From the NCBI RefSeq assembly GCF_000720635.1, contig NZ_JOCF01000113.1, positions 1-19,374 on the forward strand: 19,374 bases of DNA, written 5' to 3'. The notes beneath the pieces are model-generated. The model made no database searches, was not told the origin of the DNA, and saw only the letters and a list, made by a program, of their open reading frames with translations. Each line of letters starts with the position of its first letter. Within the stretch, counting starts at the first letter, position 1. This stretch comes from Streptomyces sp. NRRL WC-3742 (GTDB lineage: Bacteria > Actinomycetota > Actinomycetes > Streptomycetales > Streptomycetaceae). This document shows, piece after piece, positions 6,328-13,076 of the stretch. The position numbers and the translations under genes were made by a program.

Positions 6328-7167
6328 ATGACCACCACGCTGCGCCCCGAGGGCCCCGAGTCACCCACCGCGGCCGGAGGCCGCACCAGACGCTGGCGGA
6401 TACTCGCGAACGGCCGTCAGGTCGGCGCCCTGCGCACCACCGCGGACCCGCAGGGCCGTCAACTCTGGGGCAGGATATCCGAGTTGGAGATCGCCGAAGG
6501 CCGGGGTCGCGGTCGCGGAACCTTCGGAGCCCTGGCCGCCGAGGAGGTCCTGCGCAGCTGGGGCTGCCTCCGGATCGACGTCAGCATCCCCGCGGCGGCC
6601 GACGCGGCACGGGGCCTCGCCCTCGCCCTCGGCTACACCGAGCGCACCCTCGGCATGGCCAAGCGACTGGCCGCTCCCCCCGCCCTGCCGCACGGCCTGG
6701 AGGCGCGCCCGTTCGACCCCGCCGACCTCGACGACTGGTTCGCCCTCTCCACCGAGCGCTACCACGAGGCGCTCGTCGAGTCCGGCCTCACCGAGGAGCA
6801 GGCCCGCACCAGGATCAGCGCCGTCGACCCGGCCGAGCAGAGCATCGGGAACCCCGGCGTCGTCCTGCGCAGGCTCTACGGCGCCGACGCCGGGGAGGGC
6901 CCGTACGGCTCGGTCTGGCTCCAGCTGCGCCTGCGCGACCTGCCCGACGGCGAACCGCTCGCCTGGGTGATGAGCGTGGAGGTGCCCCCGGCCCACCGGG
7001 GCCGAGGGCACGGACGCACGCTGATGCTGCTCGCCGAACGCGAGTGCCTGGCCGCCGGAGTGCACAACCTCGGGCTCAACGTCTTCGCCCGCAACGAGGT
7101 CGCCGTCCGGCTCTACGAGTCGCTGGGCTACGCGGTGACCGAGCGCCTCTACGGCAAACAGCTCTGA
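6328..7167 (+). CDS. Tandem GNAT-type N-acetyltransferase
   Basis: The protein has 279 aa with two GNAT units. The C-terminal unit (about 125-275) has a clear acetyl-CoA site: VMSVEVPPAHRGRGHGRTLM (214-233) followed by NEVAVRLYESLGY (256-268). The N-terminal unit (about 22-115) keeps the shape, with ISELEIAEGRGRGRGTFGAL (50-69) and an ALALGYTER end (98-106), but its pyrophosphate loop is less standard and it may be degenerate. The substrate is unknown; small amines, antibiotics or protein N-termini are all possible. GGGGAAGGGA lies before the ATG. It begins 73 bp after pabC on the same strand, and could be read through from that operon or from its own weak promoter (TAACCT near 6296). Confidence 0.85.
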   Translation: MTTTLRPEGPESPTAAGGRTRRWRILANGRQVGALRTTADPQGRQLWGRISELEIAEGRGRGRGTFGALAAEEVLRSWGCLRIDVSIPAAADAARGLALALGYTERTLGMAKRLAAPPALPHGLEARPFDPADLDDWFALSTERYHEALVESGLTEEQARTRISAVDPAEQSIGNPGVVLRRLYGADAGEGPYGSVWLQLRLRDLPDGEPLAWVMSVEVPPAHRGRGHGRTLMLLAERECLAAGVHNLGLNVFARNEVAVRLYESLGYAVTERLYGKQL

Positions 7168-7191
7168 CCGACGAACGGTCGGGCCGTCATG

Positions 7192-7695
7192 TCAGGATGC
7201 GGGCTCGGCGGCCTCGAGGATGGCCACGATCCGCTCCCGCAGACCCTCCTGGCTCTGCCCGCCGTCCAGCCGCTGCCCGCCGATCACGTACGTGGGCGTG
7301 CCCGTGACGCCGATCGCCCTGGCCTCCGCCTGGTCGGCGTCCACGGTCAGCATGTGCCGCCCGTCGATCAGCGCGGTGTCCACCTCCTCGGCGTCCACCC
7401 CGACCTCCCGGGCCACGTCCAGCAGCACCTTCTGCCCGCCCCGGCCCAGCTCCTCCGTCCGCTCCAGCAGCGCCTCGACGAACGGCCATCCGAGCCCCTG
7501 CGCGAACGCCTCCTCGGCCGCCTCGGCGGCGGCGTAGGCGTGCTTGCGCTTCTCCAGCGGGAAGTGCCGCAGCTCCACGGACAGCGCGTCGCCGTACTGC
7601 TCGCGCAGAGCCCGTACGTCGTCCAGGGCGGTGCGGCAGTCCGGGCACTGGAGGTCGCACCAGAACTCGAGGCGGGGGAGGGAACCATCGATCAT
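7192..7695 (-). CDS. DsbA-family (FrnE-like) thioredoxin-fold protein
   Basis: The protein has 167 aa. The N-terminal strand runs straight into a CPDC motif (Cys17-Cys20; an extra Cys13 precedes it), in the position of the DsbA/FrnE active site. A helical insertion covers about 50-120, and the cis-proline loop is VTGTPTYVI (130-138, Pro134). There is no signal peptide, so it should act in the cytoplasm, as FrnE-type oxidoreductases and 2-hydroxychromene-2-carboxylate isomerase relatives do. It is a little shorter than typical FrnE (about 210-240 aa). The ATG has only a weak GGGCGG ahead of it. It converges on the GNAT gene with a 24-bp gap, and its start faces the divergent small membrane protein gene. 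Confidence 0.87.
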   Translation of the reverse strand: MIDGSLPRLEFWCDLQCPDCRTALDDVRALREQYGDALSVELRHFPLEKRKHAYAAAEAAEEAFAQGLGWPFVEALLERTEELGRGGQKVLLDVAREVGVDAEEVDTALIDGRHMLTVDADQAEARAIGVTGTPTYVIGGQRLDGGQSQEGLRERIVAILEAAEPAS

Positions 7696-7745
7696 CCGCC
7701 CAGTGTTCCATCAATGGGCACCTCGACCAGCCACAGGAGGCACCG

Positions 7746-7793
7746 ATGACCAGGACCACCGGACGCGGACGCGAAGGGGCGAGCCCGTGCTGA
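7746..7793 (+). CDS. Possible 15-codon upstream ORF overlapping the next gene
   Basis: It would encode MTRTTGRGREGASPC. A full AGGAGG (7735-7740) lies 5 nt before the ATG, a better SD than that of the following gene. Its end overlaps the GTG start of the membrane protein (GTG 7787-7789; TGA 7791-7793). This arrangement suggests translational coupling or a leader peptide. No homology is claimed. It could also be a chance SD. Confidence 0.4.
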   Translation: MTRTTGRGREGASPC

Positions 7794-8248
7794 CGGCGGC
7801 GATCAGCTTCGCGCTCACGGCGGGCGGGGTGGCCGTCGCCGGCCTGCGGGCGTGGCGCCGGCGCTTCCTCTCCGCGACCCGCTGGTTCGCCGTCGCCCTG
7901 CTGCCCGCCGGGCTCTACCTGACGGGCCTGTTCCCGCTGGCCACCACGATCGGCCGCGAGTTCGGGCACTGGGCCGCCAGGCTCGTGTTCGACCCCCGGG
8001 TGTGGACGGGCGTCGCGCTGCTCGGCGTCTCCGCCGTCCTGCTGGTGACCACCCGCTGGGTCGGCCGCCGCGGCGAGGTCGAGCCGGCCCCGGAGCGCCC
8101 GGCCGCCGCAGGCCCGGCCCCCGAGCGCCCCGCGGTCACGCCCGCCCCGCCGAAACCGAAGCCGAGGAAGCAGTCGGGCAAGCGCGACGACGGCCTCGGC
8201 GGCGACTTCGACGACATCGAGGAGATCCTCCGCAAGCGCGGGATCTGA
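7787..8248 (+). CDS. Small three-pass membrane protein with charged C-terminus
   Basis: The protein has 153 aa. Predicted membrane segments lie at about 2-20, 31-52 and 67-84. A Pro/Ala-rich linker follows (about 90-130, APERPAAAGPAPERP) with KPKPRK. The acidic end DDGLGGDFDDIEEILRKRGI looks like a short helix that may bind a partner. I do not recognise a family. The GTG start is supported by GAAGGGGCGAG and by the overlap with the upstream 15-codon ORF. An in-frame extension to 7544 would run antisense through the DsbA-family gene and is rejected. The gene is convergent with the CGNR regulator (17-bp gap). Confidence 0.75.
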   Translation: MLTAAISFALTAGGVAVAGLRAWRRRFLSATRWFAVALLPAGLYLTGLFPLATTIGREFGHWAARLVFDPRVWTGVALLGVSAVLLVTTRWVGRRGEVEPAPERPAAAGPAPERPAVTPAPPKPKPRKQSGKRDDGLGGDFDDIEEILRKRGI

Positions 8249-8265
8249 AGCGCCAGGGCGCGGGC

Positions 8266-8835
8266 TCAGGCGGAGGGAACGGCCTCCGCCGAGCGCTGGC
8301 GCGCCCGGTACGCGGCCACGTGCAGCCGGTTCCCGCAGGTCCGGCTGTCGCAGTAGCGCCGGGAGCGGTTGCGCGAGAGGTCGACGAAGACCCGGGCGCA
8401 GTCCGGCGCCTCGCAGCGCCGCAGCCGCTCCCGCTCGCCCGCCATGAGGATGAAGACCAGCGCCATGGCCAGCTCGGCCGCCAGGTGGTCGCCGATCGCG
8501 GCGTGCGGCGCGAAGTAGTGGACGTGCCATCCGTGGTGGTCGTGGTTGACCAGGCGCGGGGTCGTCCCGGCGTCCGTGACGATGGCGTTGACCAGCTCGG
8601 CGGCGTCCTCCGTGGACTCCGTCGCGAACACCTCGCGCAGCCGGGTGCGCAGCCCGTGCACCCGGTGCAGGTCGTGCTCGGTCAGCGAGTCGATCTCGCT
8701 GATCTCGTTGCGGATCACGAAGCCGTCCAGTGCGGCGACGTCCGGCAGCTTCTCGTCGCCGCACACCTCTGGTGCGGTGTTGAGCAGGTCGACGAGGATG
8801 CTCAGAGCGCACTCGGTGTCGTGGGTGATCAGCAC
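8266..8835 (-). CDS. CGNR zinc-finger protein with ABATE-type N-terminal domain
   Basis: The protein has 189 aa and is a probable DNA-binding regulator. The C-terminal CGNR finger has Cys141, Cys146, Cys162 and Cys167, with the motif CGNR at 167-170 and an Arg-rich surround (RNRSRRYCDSRTCGNR). The N-terminal ~130 residues are helical, as in ABATE domains of this family, which are thought to sense a ligand or partner. The GTG start is chosen because GAGGAG lies about 9 nt upstream; the frame stays open to 9048 but that part is low-complexity. Targets are unknown. The facing intergenic region contains the palindrome GGTTAACC (8883-8890), a possible operator. Confidence 0.87.
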   Translation of the reverse strand: MLITHDTECALSILVDLLNTAPEVCGDEKLPDVAALDGFVIRNEISEIDSLTEHDLHRVHGLRTRLREVFATESTEDAAELVNAIVTDAGTTPRLVNHDHHGWHVHYFAPHAAIGDHLAAELAMALVFILMAGERERLRRCEAPDCARVFVDLSRNRSRRYCDSRTCGNRLHVAAYRARQRSAEAVPSA

Positions 8836-9200
8836 GTTTGGGGGCTCCTCGCGCAGGGGGACTCGTGGTACCCCGCGGTCACGGTTAACCCAAGACCATA
8901 CCCGGCGCCGCCGGGGATGGGCGGCGCGTTCGTTCGAAGGCGTGTACGGATTCCGCCGGAGCCCCCCAAAAACGACGACGGCGCCCGGCGCCGGAACCGG
9001 CCACCCGTACGGATGACCGACTCCGGCGCCGGGCGCCTGCGGTGTCACCGGCCCGCCCCGGTGGGAGCGGGCCGCTCACCGACCCCGAGGCCGCGTCGTG
9101 CGCGGCTTGGTCCGCTGCCGTGCCCCCGAGTAGGACGGCAGTGATGGCGGCAGGGAGTACGCCCCGCCGACAGCGGGGCAGGACCGCCCTCCGGTCGGAA
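8836..9200. other. Intergenic region between the CGNR gene and ssgB
   Basis: No gene is visible in these 365 bp. They hold the CGNR gene's upstream region with GGTTAACC at 8883-8890, the ssgB terminator hairpin (8980-9037), and two smaller hairpins nearer ssgB: CGGCCCGC/GCGGGCCG at 9049-9074 and GCCCCGC/GCGGGGC at 9161-9179. The only open frames are antisense shadows of ssgB or the CGNR gene. Confidence 0.6.
8980..9037 (-). terminator. Strong hairpin with U-tract downstream of ssgB
   Basis: GGCGCCCGGCGCCGGA (8980-8995) and TCCGGCGCCGGGCGCC (9022-9037) are perfectly complementary over 16 bp, with a 26-nt loop. On the minus strand the stem is followed by GTCGTCGTTTTTGG, which fits an intrinsic terminator for transcripts coming from ssgB. 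Confidence 0.7.
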
Positions 9201-9614
9201 TCAGCTTTCGGCGAGGATGTGGGACAGCTCCCGGTCGAGGTCGAAGTGGCGGTGTTCGGTGCCCGGGGGCACCGCGGCGTCCGTCCGCTTGAGGAAGGAC
9301 TCAAGCGCCCGCGCCGGGGCCTCCAGCAAGGCTTCTCCTTCCGGAGAGCTCAGCGCGATGCAGACCACCCCTTGCCCGTGGCTGCGCGACGGCCACACCC
9401 GGACGTCGCCGGTACCGGTGGGTCGGTGCAGCCCCTCCGCGAGGAGATCTCGGGCGAACACCCACTCCACGGTCTCGTCGGCGCCCGTGTGGAACGTGGC
9501 GTGCACGGCATAGGGGTCGGCGGTGTCGTAGCGCAGGCCCGCGGGGACGGGCAGTGAGGACTCGCTGGACACGATGAGGCGCAGGTGCAGCTCGCAGCTG
9601 ACCGTGGTGTTCAT
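9201..9614 (-). CDS. ssgB: Sporulation-specific cell division protein SsgB
   Basis: The protein has 137 aa and is an SsgA-like protein. It starts MNTTVSCELHLRL, continues with PVPAGLRYDTADPYAVHATF and VEWVFARDLLAEGLHRPTG, and ends HRHFDLDRELSHILAES. From memory this is almost identical to S. coelicolor SsgB in sequence and exact length. SsgB localises to future septum sites in aerial hyphae and recruits FtsZ. The start follows the S. coelicolor form; an ATG three codons upstream (9623), preceded by GAAAGG, gives a 140-aa version. Residue 128 is Arg, at a position I recall as variable and used as a marker among streptomycetes. It is monocistronic, with a sigma-H type promoter upstream and a terminator downstream. 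Confidence 0.96.
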   Translation of the reverse strand: MNTTVSCELHLRLIVSSESSLPVPAGLRYDTADPYAVHATFHTGADETVEWVFARDLLAEGLHRPTGTGDVRVWPSRSHGQGVVCIALSSPEGEALLEAPARALESFLKRTDAAVPPGTEHRHFDLDRELSHILAES

Positions 9615-9672
9615 AAGCGCCATGGCCTTTCGCTCAGTGTGCGCTCGGGGAATCGCACGTCGGCGAACGGAC

Positions 9673-9699
9673 CATCCCACCCCCAAGACCGATGTAAAC
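9673..9699 (-). promoter_or_regulatory. Sigma-H (sigma-B family) type promoter of ssgB
   Basis: On the minus strand, GTTTAC (9699-9694) is followed after 15 bp by GGGATG (9678-9673). This matches the GTTT-N14-16-GGGTAT pattern of sigma-B family promoters. It lies about 60 nt upstream of the ssgB start. Published work on S. coelicolor reports that the stress sigma factor SigH drives ssgB, so the arrangement appears conserved. Confidence 0.72.
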
Positions 9700-9940
9700 C
9701 CCTCTGTCCCGATTCGGGCGCGAGTCGTACCCCTTACGGCGCATTGCGGAATCGCCCCACGGCGCGAGGGTCGGGCATTAGCGGGGCGCTTCTCGGTACG
9801 TTTCCCGGTACGACTGTGCGAAACGACAAGACGGCAGGGAACACGGGATCGGGTGACATCGCAGGGCCGGACGGCGCGCCTCCGGACGTCGGCAGGCCCT
9901 ACGGGCGCGCGCGTGTAGGGGCCGCCGGCCCGCAGGGTGG

Positions 9941-9969
9941 TCGGACCACCGCTCGGGATGCGGTAATGT
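9941..9969 (+). promoter_or_regulatory. Candidate promoter of the first tRNA-Val(CAC) gene
   Basis: TCGGAC (9941-9946) and TAATGT (9964-9969) are separated by 17 bp. The -10 lies 13 nt before the mature tRNA 5' end, so the leader would be very short. The -10 is good and the -35 is poor. Confidence 0.45.
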
Positions 9970-9982
9970 TTTCCCTGCACCC

Positions 9983-10054
9983 GGGCGATTAGCTCAGCGG
10001 GAGAGCACTTCGTTCACACCGAAGGGGTCACTGGTTCGATCCCAGTATCGCCCA
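9983..10054 (+). tRNA. tRNA-Val (CAC), copy 1
   Basis: A 72-nt cloverleaf: acceptor GGGCGAT/ATCGCCC, anticodon arm CTTCG-TTCACAC-CGAAG giving anticodon CAC, T-arm ACTGG-TTCGATC-CCAGT, discriminator A. CCA is not encoded (ACCGG follows). It is identical to the copy at 10265-10336 and reads the abundant GTG valine codon. Confidence 0.97.
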
Positions 10055-10073
10055 CCGGAATGCATTGTGATAT

Positions 10074-10106
10074 GTGAGGCCCAGTCGATTATCGGCTGGG
10101 CCTCAC
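10074..10106 (+). terminator. Terminator of tRNA-Val(CAC) copy 1
   Basis: GTGAGGCCCAG (10074-10084) pairs perfectly with CTGGGCCTCAC (10096-10106) over an 11-nt loop, followed by GTGTATTTCC. It begins 19 nt after the tRNA and separates the two tRNA-Val transcription units. Confidence 0.72.
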
Positions 10107-10219
10107 GTGTATTTCCGGGAATCCCCCGGAGATCACCCGCTAATCAGGCTGAGGATCAGTCAGCAGCCCGGCGGAGCGCGAGTTCTGCGGATGCGTCGGC
10201 CGTCCCCGGAAGGGACGAG

Positions 10220-10250
10220 TTGTACGACCGGCTCGCAATGGTGCTACAGT
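10220..10250 (+). promoter_or_regulatory. Candidate promoter of the second tRNA-Val(CAC) gene
   Basis: TTGTAC (10220-10225) and TACAGT (10245-10250) are separated by 19 bp. The -10 ends 14 nt before the mature tRNA. Together with the terminator upstream, this suggests that copy 2 is transcribed independently of copy 1. Confidence 0.5.
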
Positions 10251-10264
10251 TCTTCTCGTTGCCC

Positions 10265-10336
10265 GGGCGATTAGCTCAGCGGGAGAGCACTTCGTTCACA
10301 CCGAAGGGGTCACTGGTTCGATCCCAGTATCGCCCA
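10265..10336 (+). tRNA. tRNA-Val (CAC), copy 2
   Basis: Identical in all 72 nt to copy 1 (anticodon CAC). A few flanking bases on both sides (CCC before, CCGGA after) are also shared, so the perfect repeat is about 80 bp, at a distance of 282 bp. Confidence 0.97.
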
Positions 10337-10347
10337 CCGGACAGCAC

Positions 10348-10380
10348 GCAGGCCCTGATCCGAACAGGATCAGGGCCTGC
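10348..10380. terminator. Terminator between tRNA-Val copy 2 and the convergent exonuclease gene
   Basis: GCAGGCCCTGATCC (10348-10361) and GGATCAGGGCCTGC (10367-10380) form a perfect 14-bp stem with loop GAACA. It starts 12 nt after the tRNA and ends 17 nt before the exonuclease stop codon, so it can serve both directions. There is no U-tract. Confidence 0.7.
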
Positions 10381-10396
10381 TGCACGTCCCGGACCC

Positions 10397-11164
10397 CTAC
10401 GCCGCCGCCTCGCAGCCGTGCTCCGGCTCCAGCCGGCGGCCGCAGCCGCACCGGGCCGGCCGCAACGGCCACGACAGGTCCACCCGCTCCGGCGTCCCCG
10501 ACCGGTCGAACCACCGCTGCAGCCCACGCGCCTGCGCCGCGTGCCACACCGCCTGCCGCAGATGCAGCTCCGCCGCCGACAGCCCGCCCAGCGCCGCCGG
10601 ATACCGGGCACCTATCCGCCGCGTCAGCGCCAGCGACGCCGTCGCGTCCGCCGCCGCGTCATGAGCACCGGTCAACTCCACCTCGTAGTGCGCGCACAGG
10701 TCCGTCAACGTCCGGCGGCCCTTGCGGTAGCGGTCCACGTGCTTGTCCAGCACCCGCGGATCGAGTATCACCAGCGGCGCCGACTCCAGACCGTCCGCCA
10801 GCGTCACCCCGTGATGACGGCGCAACTCCCGGTCCAGCAGCGTCAGATCGTACGGCGCGTTCATCACCACCACCGGACGGCCCGACCGCGCCTGCGCCGC
10901 CAGCGCGCGCACGACCTCCGCCACCACCGTACGGGCCGGGCGGCCGTGCGCCCGCACCCGTTCGTCGCTGATGCCGTGCACCGCACGGGCGCCGTCGGGG
11001 ATCGGCACGCCCGGATCGGCGAGCCAGGTGGTGCCGTGCACCGGTGCGCCCGGGGCGAGTTGGACGACCAGGGCGGCCGAGACGATCCGATCGGACTCCA
11101 CGTCCACGCCGGTGGTCTCGGTGTCGAAGGAGGCGAGTGGGCCGGTGTACCAGATCTGCTGCAT
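10397..11164 (-). CDS. DEDDh-type 3'-5' exonuclease (DnaQ-like) with Cys-rich tail
   Basis: The protein has 255 aa. The exonuclease domain covers about 8-185: Exo I FDTETTG (Asp14, Glu16), an Asp in NAPYDLTLLDREL (Asp106), and Exo III GAHDAAADA (His168, Asp173). All four acidic residues and the DEDDh histidine are present, so it should be catalytically active on DNA or RNA 3' ends. The C-terminal ~60 residues are extra; they include CGC at 239-241 and EHGC ending at Cys251, giving C-X-C-X7-H-X-C, a possible zinc site. The start is supported by GAGGGG 6 nt upstream. It may be a repair or RNA-processing exonuclease distinct from the DNA polymerase III epsilon subunit. It is transcribed from its own promoter, divergent from the DUF4365 gene. 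Confidence 0.9.
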   Translation of the reverse strand: MQQIWYTGPLASFDTETTGVDVESDRIVSAALVVQLAPGAPVHGTTWLADPGVPIPDGARAVHGISDERVRAHGRPARTVVAEVVRALAAQARSGRPVVVMNAPYDLTLLDRELRRHHGVTLADGLESAPLVILDPRVLDKHVDRYRKGRRTLTDLCAHYEVELTGAHDAAADATASLALTRRIGARYPAALGGLSAAELHLRQAVWHAAQARGLQRWFDRSGTPERVDLSWPLRPARCGCGRRLEPEHGCEAAA

Positions 11165-11196
11165 GACTGCCCCTCAGGCGAGCGTTCCGCGCCCGG

Positions 11197-11224
11197 TTGA
11201 TACCCGCTTCTGACACCCGTTCAA
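11197..11224 (-). promoter_or_regulatory. Promoter of the exonuclease gene
   Basis: On the minus strand, TTGAAC (11224-11219) and TATCAA (11202-11197) are separated by 16 bp. They lie about 35 nt upstream of the start codon. Both hexamers are good matches for the housekeeping sigma factor. Confidence 0.6.
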
Positions 11225-11313
11225 CCGTTTGGCCCAGGCCCGACCGGGGATCCTCACGGAGGGTGTCCCGCCCGAGCCCGGGCGGGCCCGGAGCCGGGGG
11301 AGGCCACGGGGCC

Positions 11314-11871
11314 ATGGCACTGACCCAGCCGCAGCCCGAAGGGGCGGCGGCGGACGCACCACGAGGAAACCTGGCCGTCACCGCCTGCATGGAGACCCTG
11401 CAGGTCGGCTACCTGCACGCCGTCGCCGCCGCCGCCGGCTGCTCGCTCTCCCAGCCCTTCCCGGACAACGGCATCGACTGGCACGTCAGCCACGGTTCCC
11501 GCGAGCACGAGGTCGACGACGAGGTCACCGTCAAGATCCAGCTCAAGGCCACCCAGCAGATCGCCGCCCGACCGCCCGGCCCCCACTTCAGCTTCACCCT
11601 CGACAACGAACACCTGCGCAAACTCGCCCGCACCCGCGTCGCCGTCCCCCGCATCCTGGTCGTCATGCTGCTCCCCAGCCGCGTCGACCAGTGGCTCGAC
11701 GCCCGGCCCGACGCACTGGAACTGCGGCACTGCTGCTACTGGACCAACCTCGCCGGCCACCCCGTCACCGGCCGCCGGCGCACCAACGTCAGGGTCCCCA
11801 CCGACCAGGTCTTCGACGACCGCGCGCTCTGCGACATCATGGCCCGGGTCGGCGCGGGCGCAAGCCCGTGA
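11314..11871 (+). CDS. DUF4365-like protein, possible PD-(D/E)XK nuclease fold
   Basis: The protein has 185 aa. After a variable 18-residue head comes a helix with ACMETLQVGYLHAVAAAAGC (24-43), then GIDWHVSHGS (53-62), then VTVKIQLKATQQI (71-83). The order acidic helix residue, Asp55 and Gln76-X-Lys78 fits the DUF4365 domain, which I place in the PD-(D/E)XK nuclease-like fold by its D...QXK pattern. The second half (VPRILVVMLLP, 111-121) looks like the alpha/beta core that follows. The ATG is preceded by GGGGGAGG; earlier in-frame starts would add unconvincing sequence. The next gene starts 32 bp downstream with its own SD, so the two are likely an operon. Function is unknown: nuclease, nuclease-derived binding protein, or defence-related factor. 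Confidence 0.78.
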   Translation: MALTQPQPEGAAADAPRGNLAVTACMETLQVGYLHAVAAAAGCSLSQPFPDNGIDWHVSHGSREHEVDDEVTVKIQLKATQQIAARPPGPHFSFTLDNEHLRKLARTRVAVPRILVVMLLPSRVDQWLDARPDALELRHCCYWTNLAGHPVTGRRRTNVRVPTDQVFDDRALCDIMARVGAGASP

Positions 11872-11903
11872 CCGCCCGGCCCCGGCAGCGAGGAAGCACC
11901 CCC

Positions 11904-13055
11904 ATGACTGCGTCGCACGGACCGGGCGAGCCCGCCCGCCCCCTGCCCGACCCGGCCACCGTCGACCCCGCGGTGCTGGCCACCCTGCTCGCCCGCTACG
12001 GCTGGGTCCGCCGCGGAGGCCCCGCCGCCCGCTACGGCCGCTGGACCCCGCCCGACCACGAGCCCGGCACCAGCCTCCTCGTCCCCGCCGGAGACGGCTT
12101 CGACGACGCCGTCGAACTCCTCACCGACGCCGTCACCGCGCTCTCCCGCTCCAGCACCCCCTCCGCCCGCTCCATCCTCCTCGCCCTCGCCGTCCCCGGC
12201 GACGAACTGCGCTGGCACCGCGACCTGCCCGGCCCCGCCGAGGCCACCGGCTGGGACGACGCCGAACGCCTCCGGCAGGCCGCCCGCACCATGCTCGCCG
12301 CCGGAGCCAAGGCCGGCCGCACCCGCGCCGCCTACTTCGGCGCCCGGCTCGACGGACCCGCCGGCGAGTTCCTCGACGGCGTCCTCGTCGTCGAACAGGG
12401 CCCCGCCCTCACCGCGTACACCCCCGCCCCCGAGGGCCGCGCCGCCGTCACCACCCTCGTCCGCGCGCTCGAGGCGCTGCGCGACGCCGTCGACTACCGC
12501 CGGGTCAGCGGCGGACTCGACGCCTTCGAGAACGCCGTCCAGGCCGGCGTCAGCCGAGAACTCGTCCAGTCCGTCGCGGAACTCGTCCGCGGCACCACCG
12601 GCGCCCGGCTCACCGTCGCCTGGTCCGCCGCCACCGGAACACCCGGCGGCTTCGGGGACCGCCGCATCGTCCTCGACTTCTCACCCGGCGACCTGCCCGC
12701 CCTCGCCGAGGCGTCCGACCTCCTCGAGAGCCTGGAACCCGCCGTACCCGTCACCGTCACCGGCCTGATCGTCCGCCTCAAGCGCGCCGACCCCGCCGGG
12801 CCCGGCTCCGTACGGCTGCGGGTGCTCTCCGGCGCCGACGTCCGCGAACTCAAGATCCGCCTGCCCGACCCCGACTACCGGCTCGCCGCCGAGGCCCACC
12901 TCGCGGGCCTGCCCGTCCGCCTCTCCGGCCGCCTCGAACCCCACGGAGGCTTCCGCCGGCTCGGCCGACCCCACGCACTCGAACTGTGCGGCTGGGAGGA
13001 AGGCGACCGCGAACAACTGCTCAAGGGCCTCCAGGAAGGAACGGAGGAGACGTAG
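11904..13055 (+). CDS. Conserved-looking 383-aa protein of unknown function
   Basis: I do not recognise the family. The N-terminal half (about 20-230) is mixed alpha/beta with a repeated Ala/Leu helical pattern. A motif [28 protein letters not shown] (200-227) looks like a helix-turn-helix-sized pair of helices. The C-terminal third (about 282-365, [12 protein letters not shown] ... [24 protein letters not shown]) reads as an all-beta, OB-like barrel. There is no signal peptide or membrane segment. AGGAAG precedes the ATG. It follows the DUF4365 gene by 32 bp and precedes thrS by about 106 bp on the same strand. Its last codons lie inside an 11-bp tandem repeat. A nucleic-acid-binding partner of the DUF4365 protein is a reasonable but unproven guess. 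Confidence 0.75.
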   Translation: MTASHGPGEPARPLPDPATVDPAVLATLLARYGWVRRGGPAARYGRWTPPDHEPGTSLLVPAGDGFDDAVELLTDAVTALSRSSTPSARSILLALAVPGDELRWHRDLPGPAEATGWDDAERLRQAARTMLAAGAKAGRTRAAYFGARLDGPAGEFLDGVLVVEQGPALTAYTPAPEGRAAVTTLVRALEALRDAVDYRRVSGGLDAFENAVQAGVSRELVQSVAELVRGTTGARLTVAWSAATGTPGGFGDRRIVLDFSPGDLPALAEASDLLESLEPAVPVTVTGLIVRLKRADPAGPGSVRLRVLSGADVRELKIRLPDPDYRLAAEAHLAGLPVRLSGRLEPHGGFRRLGRPHALELCGWEEGDREQLLKGLQEGTEET

Positions 13056-13076
13056 AGGAGACGTAGAGGAGACGCA
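13044..13076 (+). repeat. Three tandem 11-bp repeats spanning a stop codon
   Basis: GAGGAGACGTA at 13044-13054, the same at 13055-13065, and GAGGAGACGCA at 13066-13076. The stop codon TAG of the 383-aa protein lies at 13053-13055, across the junction of copies 1 and 2. Each unit contains an SD-like GAGGAG; the last one sits 6 nt before the GTG at 13078. Since 11 is not a multiple of 3, changes upstream of the stop would shift the frame. Confidence 0.8.

Larger units (their letters stand above)
9624..9982. other. Intergenic region between ssgB and the first tRNA-Val(CAC)
   Basis: About 360 bp with no credible gene. It contains the ssgB promoter on the minus strand (9673-9699) and, at the other end, the tRNA promoter (9941-9969). 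Between them I see nothing interpretable. Confidence 0.6.

Noticed and set aside
5298..6386. Long minus-strand frames over pabC
   Set aside because: Gly/Val/Glu-rich shadow of pabC codons, with no motif.
9615..9980. N-terminal extension of SsgB up to 9980
   Set aside because: SsgB has a fixed length of 137 aa, and the extension covers the sigma-H type promoter.
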